DNA of 37,033 bases from Planctomycetota bacterium (GCA_022705345.1 JAKJEQ010000008.1:1-37033); one strand, 5' to 3'. Positions 16,396 through 24,248 are shown, counted from the first letter of the stretch. Numbers and translations: made by a program. Notes: generated by a model from the letters alone, not told the origin.

Positions 16396-16485
16396 ATGTG
16401 TGCATGCGGAAATTGCGGATGCGGAGCAAAAAAGAAACCCGTTAAGAAAGCTGCAAAGCCAAAAGCAAAAGCCAAGAAGAAATAG
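16396..16485 (+). CDS. Cys-rich, Lys-rich microprotein (29 residues)
   Basis: A very short gene with an excellent ribosome site (AAAGGA, six-base spacer). The protein begins MCACGNCGCG, with four cysteines in the first nine residues, and continues as a Lys/Ala/Pro tail (about half lysine). An in-frame ATG at 16381 overlaps the ribosome site and is less likely. The Cys cluster could bind a metal ion, and the basic tail could bind nucleic acid; both are inference. It lies 48 bases after speB and is followed at once by a strong terminator. A second, similar microprotein lies at 17707. Confidence 0.65.
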   Translation: MCACGNCGCGAKKKPVKKAAKPKAKAKKK

Positions 16486-16507
16486 CATCATTGAAGAATC
16501 ATAAAGC

Positions 16508-16544
16508 AAAACGGCCTCCGGAGTGTTCCAAAGGCCGTTTTTTT
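16508..16544. terminator. Bidirectional intrinsic terminator
   Basis: AAAACGGCCT (16508-16517) pairs with AGGCCGTTTT (16532-16541), with an extra GGA/TCC pairing inside the loop and T or A runs on both sides. It serves the Cys-rich microprotein gene on + and the DUF6263 gene on -. Confidence 0.85.
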
Positions 16545-16562
16545 AAACTTTTATTACATCAA

Positions 16563-17516
16563 TTATTTTATCAGCTCAACGGTAATATCGCCTTTGATTG
16601 TCATCGGGATTGTCATTCCCTGCGGCATTTGCTCGTTTGCTTCCATTTTTATCATACCTGAAAAATTCATAGTCATATTGCCCTTCTTTGTCAGGCCCGT
16701 GTTTACATCGACTTCATTTGTGCCGTTCATGGTTCCTGAAAGCTGCATAGACATTTTATTGTTCGGGTCAATGTCGAGCGGTTTGGAGGTATCACCCATA
16801 TCCATTTTCGATACCACATCGATAACAGCAGTATCATTTTTCAGATCCTTGAGCATATAAGTGGTATCAATATCAATAGGAAGCATAAAATTAATGCTCT
16901 TTGTATCGTACCAGCTATCGCCGATGGCGACTTTATTTTCAGGATACATGTTCATCATATTGCCCGTCAATTCTTTGACCTGGCTTTCATCGAACATCTT
17001 ATCAATCATTTTTTCAGCGCCCTGCATTTGCTCGGCAGGCATTTGCTGTTTAAGTTTGTTCATCATTTCCGAAATTCCGCGGACATCGAAAGTCTCGCCT
17101 GTCGGTTTTACCTTCATCTGAAACTCGCTGCCGACCATAGCTGAAAAAATTCCGGCCATCATTTTTTCCTGCGGTTTGTTCGAATCGGCTGGTTTGGGAT
17201 TTGCGGAATCGAATTCCATTTTTCCCATCGGCCCTTCCATCGACATCTTCATTGATTTATAGACCATCTTCACATCCAAAACGCCGTCCTGATCGATGCT
17301 AAGACAATCCAAACCAAGTATCATCTCCTGTGTTTGCTTCATTTTCATTTCCTGTCCGTTGATTGTCTGAGTAATGTCCTGCGTCTGGACCATCTTCATT
17401 TCGTGCGAGTCTCCAGCTTTGAGGTTCAGCTTCAGGTCAACTTTTTCCTGCGCAAAAGAAAATCCCGCTAACAGAATAACCACACTTAACACTGAAATCG
17501 TTTTTTTAACTTTCAT
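16563..17516 (-). CDS. Exported DUF6263-like, Met-rich protein
   Basis: A 317-residue protein with a clear signal peptide (MKVKKTISVLSVVILLAGFSFAQ, cleavage after residue 22-23). The mature part is beta-rich and resembles the DUF6263 family: LKLNLKAGDSHEMKM, a central SEFQMKVKPTGETFDVRGISEMM, VAIGDSWYD and a C-terminal MTIPMTIKGDITVEL. Methionine is strikingly frequent (MNMYP, MKMSM, MMNKLKQQM). Function is unknown; it is probably periplasmic. AGGAG is well placed before the ATG. It is flanked on both sides by Cys-rich microprotein genes on the other strand. Confidence 0.75.
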   Translation of the reverse strand: MKVKKTISVLSVVILLAGFSFAQEKVDLKLNLKAGDSHEMKMVQTQDITQTINGQEMKMKQTQEMILGLDCLSIDQDGVLDVKMVYKSMKMSMEGPMGKMEFDSANPKPADSNKPQEKMMAGIFSAMVGSEFQMKVKPTGETFDVRGISEMMNKLKQQMPAEQMQGAEKMIDKMFDESQVKELTGNMMNMYPENKVAIGDSWYDTKSINFMLPIDIDTTYMLKDLKNDTAVIDVVSKMDMGDTSKPLDIDPNNKMSMQLSGTMNGTNEVDVNTGLTKKGNMTMNFSGMIKMEANEQMPQGMTIPMTIKGDITVELIK

Positions 17517-17706
17517 TTTTAATCTCCTAAAAAAAGTTATATTTAGAAATATAATATACCAAAAAGTATTATATCATATAGAAAAATGGTTAAAAAATTT
17601 GAAAACAAAAGAAAACCGTATTTTTAGTATTGAAAATGAGCATATTGCCTATTTTTGAACATTAGAATTCTGATAATTTGCAATTGTTTTTTTAAGGAGT
17701 AATGAT

Positions 17707-17823
17707 ATGTGTCAGTCATGCGGTTGTTCACCGTGCAAGAAATGCGGAATGCCGATAGAAAAAGGTGTTTGCAGCGGCTGTAAAAAGAAATCTTCGGAAT
17801 GTACCTGTAAACCAAAGAAATAA
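17707..17823 (+). CDS. Cys-rich microprotein (38 residues), zinc-ribbon-like
   Basis: Begins MCQSCGCSPCKKCGMPIEKG and continues with VCSGCKKK and ECTCK, giving nine cysteines in 38 residues arranged as CxxC pairs, the pattern of a tiny treble-clef or metallothionein-like metal site. A strong AAGGAG lies 7 bases ahead of the ATG. Similar unnamed proteins starting MCxxCGCxPC are familiar from anaerobic bacteria, but no function is known to me. It shares the MC..CGC opening with the 29-residue protein at 16396, suggesting related roles. Confidence 0.7.
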   Translation: MCQSCGCSPCKKCGMPIEKGVCSGCKKKSSECTCKPKK

Positions 17824-17879
17824 CAGACACTGATTTAATACCATTTTTAGAAACGGAATTCTTTTCCCAAGCCCAAACT

Positions 17880-17906
17880 ATGTATACCCTATACATCGAG
17901 GTATAG
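17880..17906. promoter_or_regulatory. Overlapping palindromes, possible PadR site
   Basis: ATGTATA-CCC-TATACAT (17880-17896) is a perfect inverted repeat. It overlaps a second one, CTATAC-ATCGAG-GTATAG (17889-17906). The minus-strand core TATACCTCGATGTAT closely resembles TATGCCTCGAACTAT at about 19089 in front of padR, so one regulator could bind both. Confidence 0.45.
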
Positions 17907-17949
17907 CTTAATTGAGACTTAAATCTGAAGTTAGCAGAAAATATCCTGT

Positions 17950-18084
17950 TTATTCAACTAAAGAAGGGTCGGCGTTTTTGATTCTGTTATGTTCTTTACG
18001 GAAGAAAATTATCTGCGCCATCATAAATAGGATGAAACCGAGCCAAAAAACAATTGACATAACCCCGACAAGCCGGGTATTCAT
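17950..18084 (-). CDS. Small single-pass membrane protein (44 residues)
   Basis: The ATG overlaps the TAA stop of the preceding gene (TAATG), so translation is coupled. The protein has one transmembrane helix (about residues 5-27, VGVMSIVFWLGFILFMMAQIIFF) followed by a short charged tail (RKEHNRIKN). No family is recognised. It is the third gene of the PadR operon and is probably made in proportion to the Gly-repeat membrane protein upstream. Given that gene's early amber codon, its expression may depend on how the upstream reading frame is translated. Confidence 0.6.
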   Translation of the reverse strand: MNTRLVGVMSIVFWLGFILFMMAQIIFFRKEHNRIKNADPSLVE

Positions 18085-18680
18085 TAAGCCTGAAACATAT
18101 TTATAAATGCAGGCGCATGTTCAGGCATGTAATAGCTGAAACAATGGGCGCAATTCTGCTTGATAGCGAGTAAGCCGATTGCCAAGCCGCCGATAGCATT
18201 TACACCAATCGATAAACCGCCTACAGACATTAAACCAATTGCCAGACCGCCATAGGCTAAACCCAAAGGCGATATCGCCACTCCGCCAAGTGCAAACAAA
18301 AGTGCCAATGCAAAACCGCCAAATGAAAACAATCCGACAGAAAAACCGCCGCAGGAAAAAATGCCAACAGCGGCTCCGCCAATGGCGACAACCCCAACGG
18401 CACGAGAGCCAATAGCAATAAAACCACGAGCAGTTCCTTTTGTTCGAACATCAATAAATGGAAACCGCGGCCGCAAGCCGTAGCCGATATTGCGAGGAGT
18501 ACCGTGTTCTTCAATTGCCTGGAAAATAGCATCTTCACATTTGACGCCCTGCGATTCGAGGTCTTCGACTTTTTTAAGCAGATGGTCCTGAAGTTCCGCC
18601 CTGATTTTCGGAGCATCAGTTTGGTTCCGATTAGCCTAAATCATTACACGGTCAAGATATTTTTCTAATGCAAGACTCAT
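18084..18680 (-). pseudogene. HAAS-like/Gly-repeat membrane protein gene with in-frame amber codon
   Basis: A strong GGAGG site and ATG at 18680 open a frame MSLALEKYLDRVMI that meets TAG at 18636-18638 (codon 15). The same frame then continues unbroken for 183 codons. After the TAG comes a helical domain like the HAAS signalling domain (KIRAELQDHLLKKVEDLESQ, AIEEHGTPRNIGYGL), then RTKGTARGFIAIGSRAVGVVAIGG and many GG.A.G-type repeats forming hydrophobic helices. The unit commonly accompanies PadR regulators. The TAG most simply replaces a Tyr or Trp codon. It may be a nonsense mutation, a sequence error or read-through; without it the gene would be intact. A TTG at 18476 could restart translation without the HAAS part. 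Confidence 0.7.
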
Positions 18681-18696
18681 ATTTACCTCCGCTGAA

Positions 18697-19044
18697 TTAA
18701 ATTTGGGCTGTTTCGCCGACTGAACCGATGAACTCTCCAATGACTTTGGACATCAATTGCCATTGTATGCAATTTGAGGTAAAGGCTTTTTTGCCTTTCG
18801 TCGTAAGGCGATAATATTTGCGTTTTCGACCTCTGGCCTCAGACCAGAAAGATGAAATCAAACCTCTTTCTTCGAGGCGGTGCAATACGGGATAGACTGT
18901 GCCTTCACCCATTTGGAGAATGCCTGCCGCCCTTTCGTTTAGTTCTTTTACAATTGCATAGCCGTAACTTGGCCCTGCTTGTAGAATCGCAAGCAGCAAA
19001 GTTTCAACATTTCCATCCATTGTTTGTTTTGTTAATCGTCCCAA
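18697..19044 (-). CDS. PadR-family transcriptional regulator
   Basis: A 115-residue winged-helix regulator. The N-terminal domain carries ETLLLAILQAGPSYGYAIVKELNERAAGILQMGEGTVYPVLHRLEERGLI, the PadR signature with recognition helix and wing (RKRKYYRLTTKGKKA), followed by a short dimerisation helix. The start is TTG at 19044, supported by AAGGAG eight bases before it; the next ATG (19020) is too far from the site. It is the first gene of a three-gene operon with the HAAS/Gly-repeat membrane protein and a small membrane protein. PadR proteins usually repress their own operon, and palindromes surround its promoter. Confidence 0.9.
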   Translation of the reverse strand: MGRLTKQTMDGNVETLLLAILQAGPSYGYAIVKELNERAAGILQMGEGTVYPVLHRLEERGLISSFWSEARGRKRKYYRLTTKGKKAFTSNCIQWQLMSKVIGEFIGSVGETAQI

Positions 19045-19086
19045 ATCGAAAACTCCTTATTTTTCATTTTAATACAATACGATGTA

Positions 19087-19135
19087 TGTATGCCTCGAAC
19101 TATATAGTATTATACCTTATACTTCAAGGCATACA
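19087..19135 (-). promoter_or_regulatory. padR promoter flanked by inverted repeats
   Basis: On the minus strand, TTGTAT and TATAAT are spaced by 16 bases. The -10 box sits between the two arms of an inverted repeat (TATGCCTCGAA and TTCAAGGCATA on the plus strand, 10 of 11 matching). This is a natural autorepression arrangement for PadR; the binding itself is inferred. Confidence 0.5.
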
Positions 19136-19221
19136 ACATTTTTGATAAATTTTTTTTATAGTATTTCAAAAAAATTCCAAAAATTGTGAAATACGGTTTT
19201 TTGAGTTGAAAATGCATAAAA

Positions 19222-19253
19222 AAGGCCGAGCAAAGCTTCCTTTGTCCGGCCTT
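19222..19253 (-). terminator. Intrinsic terminator of the anti-sigma gene
   Basis: AAGGCCG (19222-19228) and CGGCCTT (19247-19253) form the base of a hairpin with an inner GCAAAG/CTTTGT pairing. On the minus strand it ends in a run of Ts, just past the anti-sigma stop. Confidence 0.8.
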
Positions 19254-19267
19254 AAAAGAGTTTGTAA

Positions 19268-20599
19268 TTAGATCCCGCCGTGAATTATCCATCTATCGGG
19301 ATGCATTTCATCATCGCCACTGCGAGTAGCCGGGCCATAAGGTTTCCATATTTTTTTTTGTCCATCCGCTCCGACAATTTCTACTTCGCAAGCTACTCTA
19401 AAACTATGTAATCCGCATTCAGGCAAAGGTACAGGAGTGCCGATTGAAATTATAGCTGTGACATTCAGCTTGGCAAAACGTTCTTTTGCTTTTTCTTCTG
19501 AAATACCTGCATATATCAAACCTGCTTTTTTGTAATCTTTGTCAATCAGCGCCTGGAAAAACTGGCGTACTGTTTCTTTTGCTGCATCTTCATCAGTCAT
19601 ATCCCCTTGCGGAATACCAATGAGCTGATTCAACTGATCAACCACTGTAACATTTTCAGGAATTTCATCTTTGAGCGTAAACATCTTGTCATCTATTGGG
19701 ACATTGTATTCATAAAATTCTCTGAGCGAAAAAGGTTCAGAACTATTGTCATCATAAAGTTCAATCGAACTAATTAGATTGGTCGCCTGATTTATAAAAT
19801 ATAATTCTTGCTTGGGTATTATTTTGTACGTAACATGAATCACGGCAGGTTCCTGTTTGTTCGCCGGAGTTATAGTGTTAACATCTATAATACCCGCTTT
19901 TTGTTTCTCAAGAAGTTTTTCCATAACCAGTTTAGGCTGAGATTGTTCTATAAGAGTTTTCATCCATTTCTCAATCTTTATGCTCTGAAAAATAAGATGA
20001 CTGTTTTTCTTTTTGAACCATATTTCTGCTTTTTCAGGCGTCCATGTAATAAGTTTTGGACCATCTTCGGTTTCGGGCAGATAATATCTTGCTTTATCAA
20101 TATTACCTTGTTCATTTGATTTAATCCAGAATTCCCAGGGTTCCTGCCGATTCGCCCTGTATTCTTTTACATGTAAATATCGAATATTATTATATGCCTC
20201 GATTACACGTTCAATTCCGAAGGCTGTTGGAACGGTTTTTTCGAAAATATTTAAACTTAATATGACAACTATAAGTATTACCGCCGCTACTGCAAATTTT
20301 GTTATTCTGTTTTTCATAATTTTCCTCATAATCTTTAGACCGCGATTGAAACGCTCAGCCTGTTTTAATCTTTCATTTTGTTTACAAATAATTTTGTCAA
20401 ATACTGCATTTTCAATACTGATAATGCTGATTTTTTTGGCGGCCGATGTAAGCCTTTGATTGATCATGTCGATTTGATAGAATTCGTTTTTGCAATCGCA
20501 GCAAGTCTTCAGATGCAATTCGAACTGCAATTTTTGTTTTTCAGACAACAAACCTTCTAAATAATCAACAAACAATTCTCTAATTTCTGTGCATATCAT
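19268..20599 (-). CDS. Zinc-finger anti-sigma factor with large extracytoplasmic domain
   Basis: A 443-residue protein with an N-terminal zf-HC2 anti-sigma domain: Cys3, then His29-x3-Cys33-x2-Cys36 in HLKTCCDCKNE. A transmembrane helix follows at about 102-118 (FAVAAVILIVVILSLNI) and a large outside domain. The outer part contains a lipoprotein-sorting-like beta domain (about 130-330) and a C-terminal NTF2-like stretch (AAKETVRQFFQALIDKDYKKAGLIY). It lies directly downstream of an ECF sigma factor gene and most likely holds that sigma factor at the membrane until a periplasmic signal arrives. GAGGTG precedes the ATG. Confidence 0.82.
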   Translation of the reverse strand: MICTEIRELFVDYLEGLLSEKQKLQFELHLKTCCDCKNEFYQIDMINQRLTSAAKKISIISIENAVFDKIICKQNERLKQAERFNRGLKIMRKIMKNRITKFAVAAVILIVVILSLNIFEKTVPTAFGIERVIEAYNNIRYLHVKEYRANRQEPWEFWIKSNEQGNIDKARYYLPETEDGPKLITWTPEKAEIWFKKKNSHLIFQSIKIEKWMKTLIEQSQPKLVMEKLLEKQKAGIIDVNTITPANKQEPAVIHVTYKIIPKQELYFINQATNLISSIELYDDNSSEPFSLREFYEYNVPIDDKMFTLKDEIPENVTVVDQLNQLIGIPQGDMTDEDAAKETVRQFFQALIDKDYKKAGLIYAGISEEKAKERFAKLNVTAIISIGTPVPLPECGLHSFRVACEVEIVGADGQKKIWKPYGPATRSGDDEMHPDRWIIHGGI

Positions 20600-20642
20600 C
20601 TTTGCACCTCTTTTTTGGTCAAAGAGATATAATTTTTATAGA

Positions 20643-20668
20643 CCGTGTTAATCCGCGTTAATCCGTGT
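20643..20668. repeat. Tandem 10-base repeat in the sigma/anti-sigma gap
   Basis: On the minus strand the sequence reads ACACGGATTA, ACGCGGATTA, then ACACGG, a 10-base period with one change. A looser fourth copy (ACACAAATTA) is at about 20684-20695. It lies in the 100-base space between the two genes. Confidence 0.6.
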
Positions 20669-20699
20669 CTAAAGAAAACAGTGTTAATTTGTGTCTTAA

Positions 20700-21215
20700 T
20701 CATTTTTGCACCTCAAGTAATTGCCGTAATTGGCTGTAAGCTCTTGAAAGCGTTTTTGTTACTGAACCGATTGGCATATCGAGATTTTCAGCTATTTGCT
20801 GACAAGATTGATTGGCATAAAACCGCAGCAGAAGAATTTCTCTGTATGAATCAGGAAGTTTGGCAAATGCCCGCTGCAATTCGAAATCATCTTCTGTATT
20901 CTGTTCTTTTGTTTGTGGTTCCGTTGAACTATCCAATTCAGCAAAATCAGCTTTATTTCTTAACTGTTCTTTTGCGACATTTTTTGCTATGCCCAGAAGC
21001 CAGGAAGGAAATGACTCGAGTTTTTTTAGGTCCGATAAATTGAAATATGCCCGGACAAAAGTTTCCTGTACGGCCTCTTCAATATTGGTTCTGTTACCTG
21101 ATTTACTTGCCAAATAAGCGGTGACGGCTTTTTGATAGCGCCTTACCAGATGTCTAAATTCATCCGGTCTGCCGTCTAAACACAGTTCCACCAGGTACTT
21201 ATCGCTTTCAGCCAC
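20700..21215 (-). CDS. ECF-type RNA polymerase sigma factor
   Basis: A 171-residue sigma-70 family protein. Region 2 is FRHLVRRYQKAVTAYLASKSG, then IEEAVQETFVRAYFNLSDL and FPSWLLGIAKNVAKEQLR. A short acidic linker follows, then region 4 (LPDSYREILLLRFYANQSCQQIAENLDMPIGSVTKTLSRAYSQLRQLL) with its helix-turn-helix. The frame is open to 21281, but GTG at 21215 has a TTGAGG ribosome site and the upstream part holds a TATAAT promoter box (21247-21252), so the GTG is preferred. It is paired with the zinc-finger anti-sigma factor downstream. Confidence 0.88.
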   Translation of the reverse strand: MAESDKYLVELCLDGRPDEFRHLVRRYQKAVTAYLASKSGNRTNIEEAVQETFVRAYFNLSDLKKLESFPSWLLGIAKNVAKEQLRNKADFAELDSSTEPQTKEQNTEDDFELQRAFAKLPDSYREILLLRFYANQSCQQIAENLDMPIGSVTKTLSRAYSQLRQLLEVQK

Positions 21216-21246
21216 TAATGCCTCAAAAAAAACAAAACTCGAGTCT

Positions 21247-21252
21247 ATTATA
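21247..21252 (-). promoter_or_regulatory. Putative -10 box of the sigma factor gene
   Basis: A perfect TATAAT on the minus strand lies about 32 bases before the GTG start. No good -35 hexamer is seen, so the box may need an activator or another sigma factor. Confidence 0.4.
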
Positions 21253-21292
21253 TAGTGCAAAAAGACGGGCTTTTGCGACAATAAAAATAAAA

Positions 21293-21315
21293 AAGGCCGA
21301 GTTGATCTCGGCCTT
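21293..21315 (-). terminator. Intrinsic terminator after the lipoprotein gene
   Basis: AAGGCCGAG and CTCGGCCTT form a perfect nine-base-pair stem with a five-base loop, followed on the minus strand by a T-rich run. It ends the parB-xylA-lipoprotein unit and insulates the sigma factor promoter. Confidence 0.88.
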
Positions 21316-21338
21316 AAATGCGGTTTTAAACCTGCATC

Positions 21339-21947
21339 TTAATTTTGAGTTTTTGGTTGGTTAGGTTCTTCAACCTGGATTCGGCGCATTTTTTCAGCCT
21401 CTGCGGCTTCTCCGAAAAGCTCATATTTTTCATCGAGCCCGTATTTGCGTATGAATTTTTTAAGTTCTTCGGTTGAAGCTGTCAGCACGTTGCCGACATT
21501 TTCAATTCTTTCATATTTTATGGCATTCGGCTCCGATTTGAGGAGTTTATCTAAACTTTCAGGATGCAGCATACGAAGCTCCAAAGAATCCTTGGCGAGA
21601 TGAACTTTCAAGAAGGTATGAGCGGGGACAAAATGAAATTTATAAAAATCATTTTCGTTGAGATACAGCTCTTTTGGGTAAATATCCATAAACGCATTGT
21701 CCTGGATTTTGCCAAGCGTGCCGGTGAATTTGCCGGATTTGCCGTCCTTATCAATGTAGATACACTCATAACCTTTGGCATCCTTGCGAAACTCCCAGAT
21801 TTCATTCGAATCGGTTGACCAAATGCCGGCCAGATTTGCATCAAAGACTTTTTCATCCTCAGTAAACAGAGGATGCAATGAAGGTACGCAGCCGGTGAGA
21901 ATAATAGTCAAAAAATAAAACGCGGCTATCTGTAATTTTTTTTTCAT
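21339..21947 (-). CDS. Predicted lipoprotein
   Basis: A 202-residue protein with a lipoprotein signal peptide: KK, hydrophobic AAFYFLTIILTGC, lipobox LTGC with Cys20. The mature start, CVPSLHPLFTEDEKVFDANLAGIWS followed by a Trp-containing beta segment (EIWEFRKD), is a pattern seen in small membrane-attached lipoproteins of unknown function. The C-terminus is charged and Glu-rich. AAGGAGG precedes the ATG. It is 22 bases after xylA and probably cotranscribed with parB and xylA. No function is recognised. Confidence 0.75.
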   Translation of the reverse strand: MKKKLQIAAFYFLTIILTGCVPSLHPLFTEDEKVFDANLAGIWSTDSNEIWEFRKDAKGYECIYIDKDGKSGKFTGTLGKIQDNAFMDIYPKELYLNENDFYKFHFVPAHTFLKVHLAKDSLELRMLHPESLDKLLKSEPNAIKYERIENVGNVLTASTEELKKFIRKYGLDEKYELFGEAAEAEKMRRIQVEEPNQPKTQN

Positions 21948-21969
21948 AATGCCTCCTTGCTCAGGCTGA

Positions 21970-23280
21970 TTAAATATACTCGTTTAGAATATTTTCTAAC
22001 AATTCCTGTCTGCCGCTTTGCAGTTTAGGTTCGCCGTTTTCAAGTGCATATTTTTCGAGCTGGACAAAATCAATTCTACCCTTCTCAATCTTTTGGCCGA
22101 TCCCCTTGTCCCAGCCTGCATACCGCTGCTGCACAAACTTCTTGAACTTGCCGTCCTTAATCATATTAGCCGCAACTCGAAGTCCCCTTGCGAAAACATC
22201 CATCGCGCCGATATGCGCGTAGAATAAATCTATCGGATCTATCGATTGCCTGCGAACATGAGCATCAAAATTTAATCCGCCGGTTGTGAAGCCGCCTCCA
22301 TTTATAATTATGTACATCGCCAGAGTTGTTTCATAAATATCGTTCGGAAACTGGTCTGTATCCCAGCCGAGCAGCAAATCGCCTCGATTGGCATCGACAG
22401 AGCCGAGAATATTATTATCAACGCTGTACTGAAGCTCATGATGAAAACTATGGCTGGCAAGGGTAGCGTGATTTGCTTCTACATTTAATTTGAAATATTC
22501 CGCAAGATCATACTTCTGCAAAAACGCATAACAATTTCCAGCGTCAAAATCATATTGATGTTTTGTCGGTTCTTTCGGTTTAGGCTCAATGTAGAACGGC
22601 CCTTTAAATCCGATTTTCTTTTTGTAATCGATAGCGAGATGGAAAAACTTCGCAAGATGATCAAGCTCGCGTTTCATATCCGTATTAAGCAGCATATCGT
22701 AACCTTCTCTGCCGCCCCAGAAAACATAACCCGCCCCGCTGAGCTCTTTTGTTACTTCCATTGCTTTCTTCACCTGCGCTGCTGCATAAGCGAAAACATT
22801 TGGCGATGGATTTGTCGCAGCTCCTGCCATAAATCTTTTATTGCTGAATAAATTCGCCGTACCCCACAATGTTTTAACACCTGTATTGTTTTGCAGCTTC
22901 TTCGCAATTGCGACAATCCTGTCAAGGTTCTTATTGCTTTCCGAAAGACTTTCTCCTTCGGGCGCAATATCTCTGTCATGGAAGCACCAGAATTTTACTC
23001 CGATCTTTGTGAAAAACTCAAAAGCCGCGTACATTGTATTTTCTGCGATTTCCATTGCGCTGCCGCCCTGGTCATAACTTCGAGAGATTGTACTGCTTCC
23101 GAATTGATCGCTTCCAAGGCCTTTGAACGTATGCCAGTAGCAAACAGCAAAACGAAGATGCTGCTCCATCGTCTTGCCGAGAATTTTTTCTGGCGCATTA
23201 TAATATTTAAATGAAAGAGGATTTTTTGATTTCGGCCCTTCGTACCTGACCTGTTTCACTTCCGGAAAAAATTCGTTCAT
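21970..23280 (-). CDS. xylA: Xylose isomerase
   Basis: Interconverts D-xylose and D-xylulose (also glucose and fructose) with two divalent metals. The protein is full length (436 residues) and of the longer class II type. Catalytic motifs are present: [13 protein letters not shown] with His101 and Asp104, [63 protein letters not shown] and [18 protein letters not shown] precedes the ATG. No xylulokinase or sugar transporter is adjacent. Instead the gene follows parB by 26 bases, an unusual pairing. Confidence 0.97.
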   Translation of the reverse strand: MNEFFPEVKQVRYEGPKSKNPLSFKYYNAPEKILGKTMEQHLRFAVCYWHTFKGLGSDQFGSSTISRSYDQGGSAMEIAENTMYAAFEFFTKIGVKFWCFHDRDIAPEGESLSESNKNLDRIVAIAKKLQNNTGVKTLWGTANLFSNKRFMAGAATNPSPNVFAYAAAQVKKAMEVTKELSGAGYVFWGGREGYDMLLNTDMKRELDHLAKFFHLAIDYKKKIGFKGPFYIEPKPKEPTKHQYDFDAGNCYAFLQKYDLAEYFKLNVEANHATLASHSFHHELQYSVDNNILGSVDANRGDLLLGWDTDQFPNDIYETTLAMYIIINGGGFTTGGLNFDAHVRRQSIDPIDLFYAHIGAMDVFARGLRVAANMIKDGKFKKFVQQRYAGWDKGIGQKIEKGRIDFVQLEKYALENGEPKLQSGRQELLENILNEYI

Positions 23281-23306
23281 ATTAATTCTCCTTTGAAAGT
23301 TAATTT

Positions 23307-24248
23307 CTAATCAGCGTTCACACCTAACATCTGAGCAATATTATCAAATTCATCGAGAGAGTAAAACTCAATTATTATCTTTCCTCGCTGCCCATTTTTT
23401 CTCGCCTGAATATTTACGCGGGTGCCGAGCCTTGTGCGGATTTTTTCCTCAAGATCTTTTATGTTCGCAGGTTTTTCCAGAATTTGTTTTTGTGTTTTCT
23501 CATCTCCTGCGGATACTGCCAGCCGAACGAGCCGCTCCACTTCACGAACACTGAGGCGCCCTGCCAAAGCGCGATTCGCCAGACGCTTTCTAAGGTCGTC
23601 TGTCGGAAGCGCGAGTATCGCCCTTGCGTGTCCCATATCAAGTGCGCCATCTACCAGCATCTGCTTGACTTCCGCTGGAAGATTAAGCAGCCTGATATAA
23701 TTGGCAATAACCGAACGGTCCTGGCCGAGTTTTTGTGCGGCCTGTTCCTGAGTAAGACTGAAAGTCTCCATGAAGCTCTGATAGGCTTTGGCTTTTTCAA
23801 TTGGATTCAAATCGGCCCTGTGGATATTCTCAACAATAGCCAAAGCAAGCATTTCGGTATCATCAGTTTTTCTGACCATCGCAGGTATCTTTTTCAGCCC
23901 TGCTAACTGGGAGGCCCTAAATCTCCTTTCTCCAGCCACAATCTCGTATTTGCCATTGTTTTGCCGTACTATAATAGGTTGAAGTACACCATTTTCCTTT
24001 ATAGAGCCTGCAAGTTCCTGGAGTTGGTTGTCATTCCAGTGTTTTCTTGGCTGAAAAGGATTGGGAATAATGGCATCAAATTCCAATTCAAGGATATTTC
24101 TCTGTAAGTCCTTGTCTGGTATAAACTTAGGAGGATTAAAAGAGGGTGCTGTGCCTATATTTTCTTGTACCGTTGATATGATTGGGCCTAAAAGTGATTC
24201 CAGCCCCCTGCCGAGATGTTTTGGCTTTTCCTTGCTTTTTTGCAACAT
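23307..24248 (-). CDS. parB: Chromosome-partitioning protein ParB
   Basis: CTP-dependent DNA clamp that loads at parS and spreads along the origin region. The 313-residue protein has NPFQPRK (63-69), the CTP-binding motif GERRFRA (106-112), [12 protein letters not shown] (140-151), a helix-turn-helix at about 166-188 and a C-terminal dimerisation domain ending near [21 protein letters not shown] precedes the ATG. Two perfect parS sites lie in the gap just upstream. There is no parA next to it; upstream comes glyA in the opposite direction. It likely heads a unit with xylA and the lipoprotein gene. Confidence 0.96.
   Translation of the reverse strand: MLQKSKEKPKHLGRGLESLLGPIISTVQENIGTAPSFNPPKFIPDKDLQRNILELEFDAIIPNPFQPRKHWNDNQLQELAGSIKENGVLQPIIVRQNNGKYEIVAGERRFRASQLAGLKKIPAMVRKTDDTEMLALAIVENIHRADLNPIEKAKAYQSFMETFSLTQEQAAQKLGQDRSVIANYIRLLNLPAEVKQMLVDGALDMGHARAILALPTDDLRKRLANRALAGRLSVREVERLVRLAVSAGDEKTQKQILEKPANIKDLEEKIRTRLGTRVNIQARKNGQRGKIIIEFYSLDEFDNIAQMLGVNAD

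Noticed and set aside
17624-17896. 90-codon minus-strand frame over the Cys-rich microprotein gene
   Set aside because: The plus-strand microprotein has a much better start and a meaningful Cys pattern; the antisense frame lacks both.
17912-18106. 64-codon plus-strand frame opposite the small membrane gene
   Set aside because: It starts with TTG without a ribosome site and lies opposite a coupled gene with a clear transmembrane helix.
18257-18616. Alternative frame overlapping the HAAS/Gly-repeat gene
   Set aside because: It is a shifted reading of the same DNA. The correct frame has the HAAS-like helices and GG.A.G repeats and runs from ATG 18680 apart from the single TAG.
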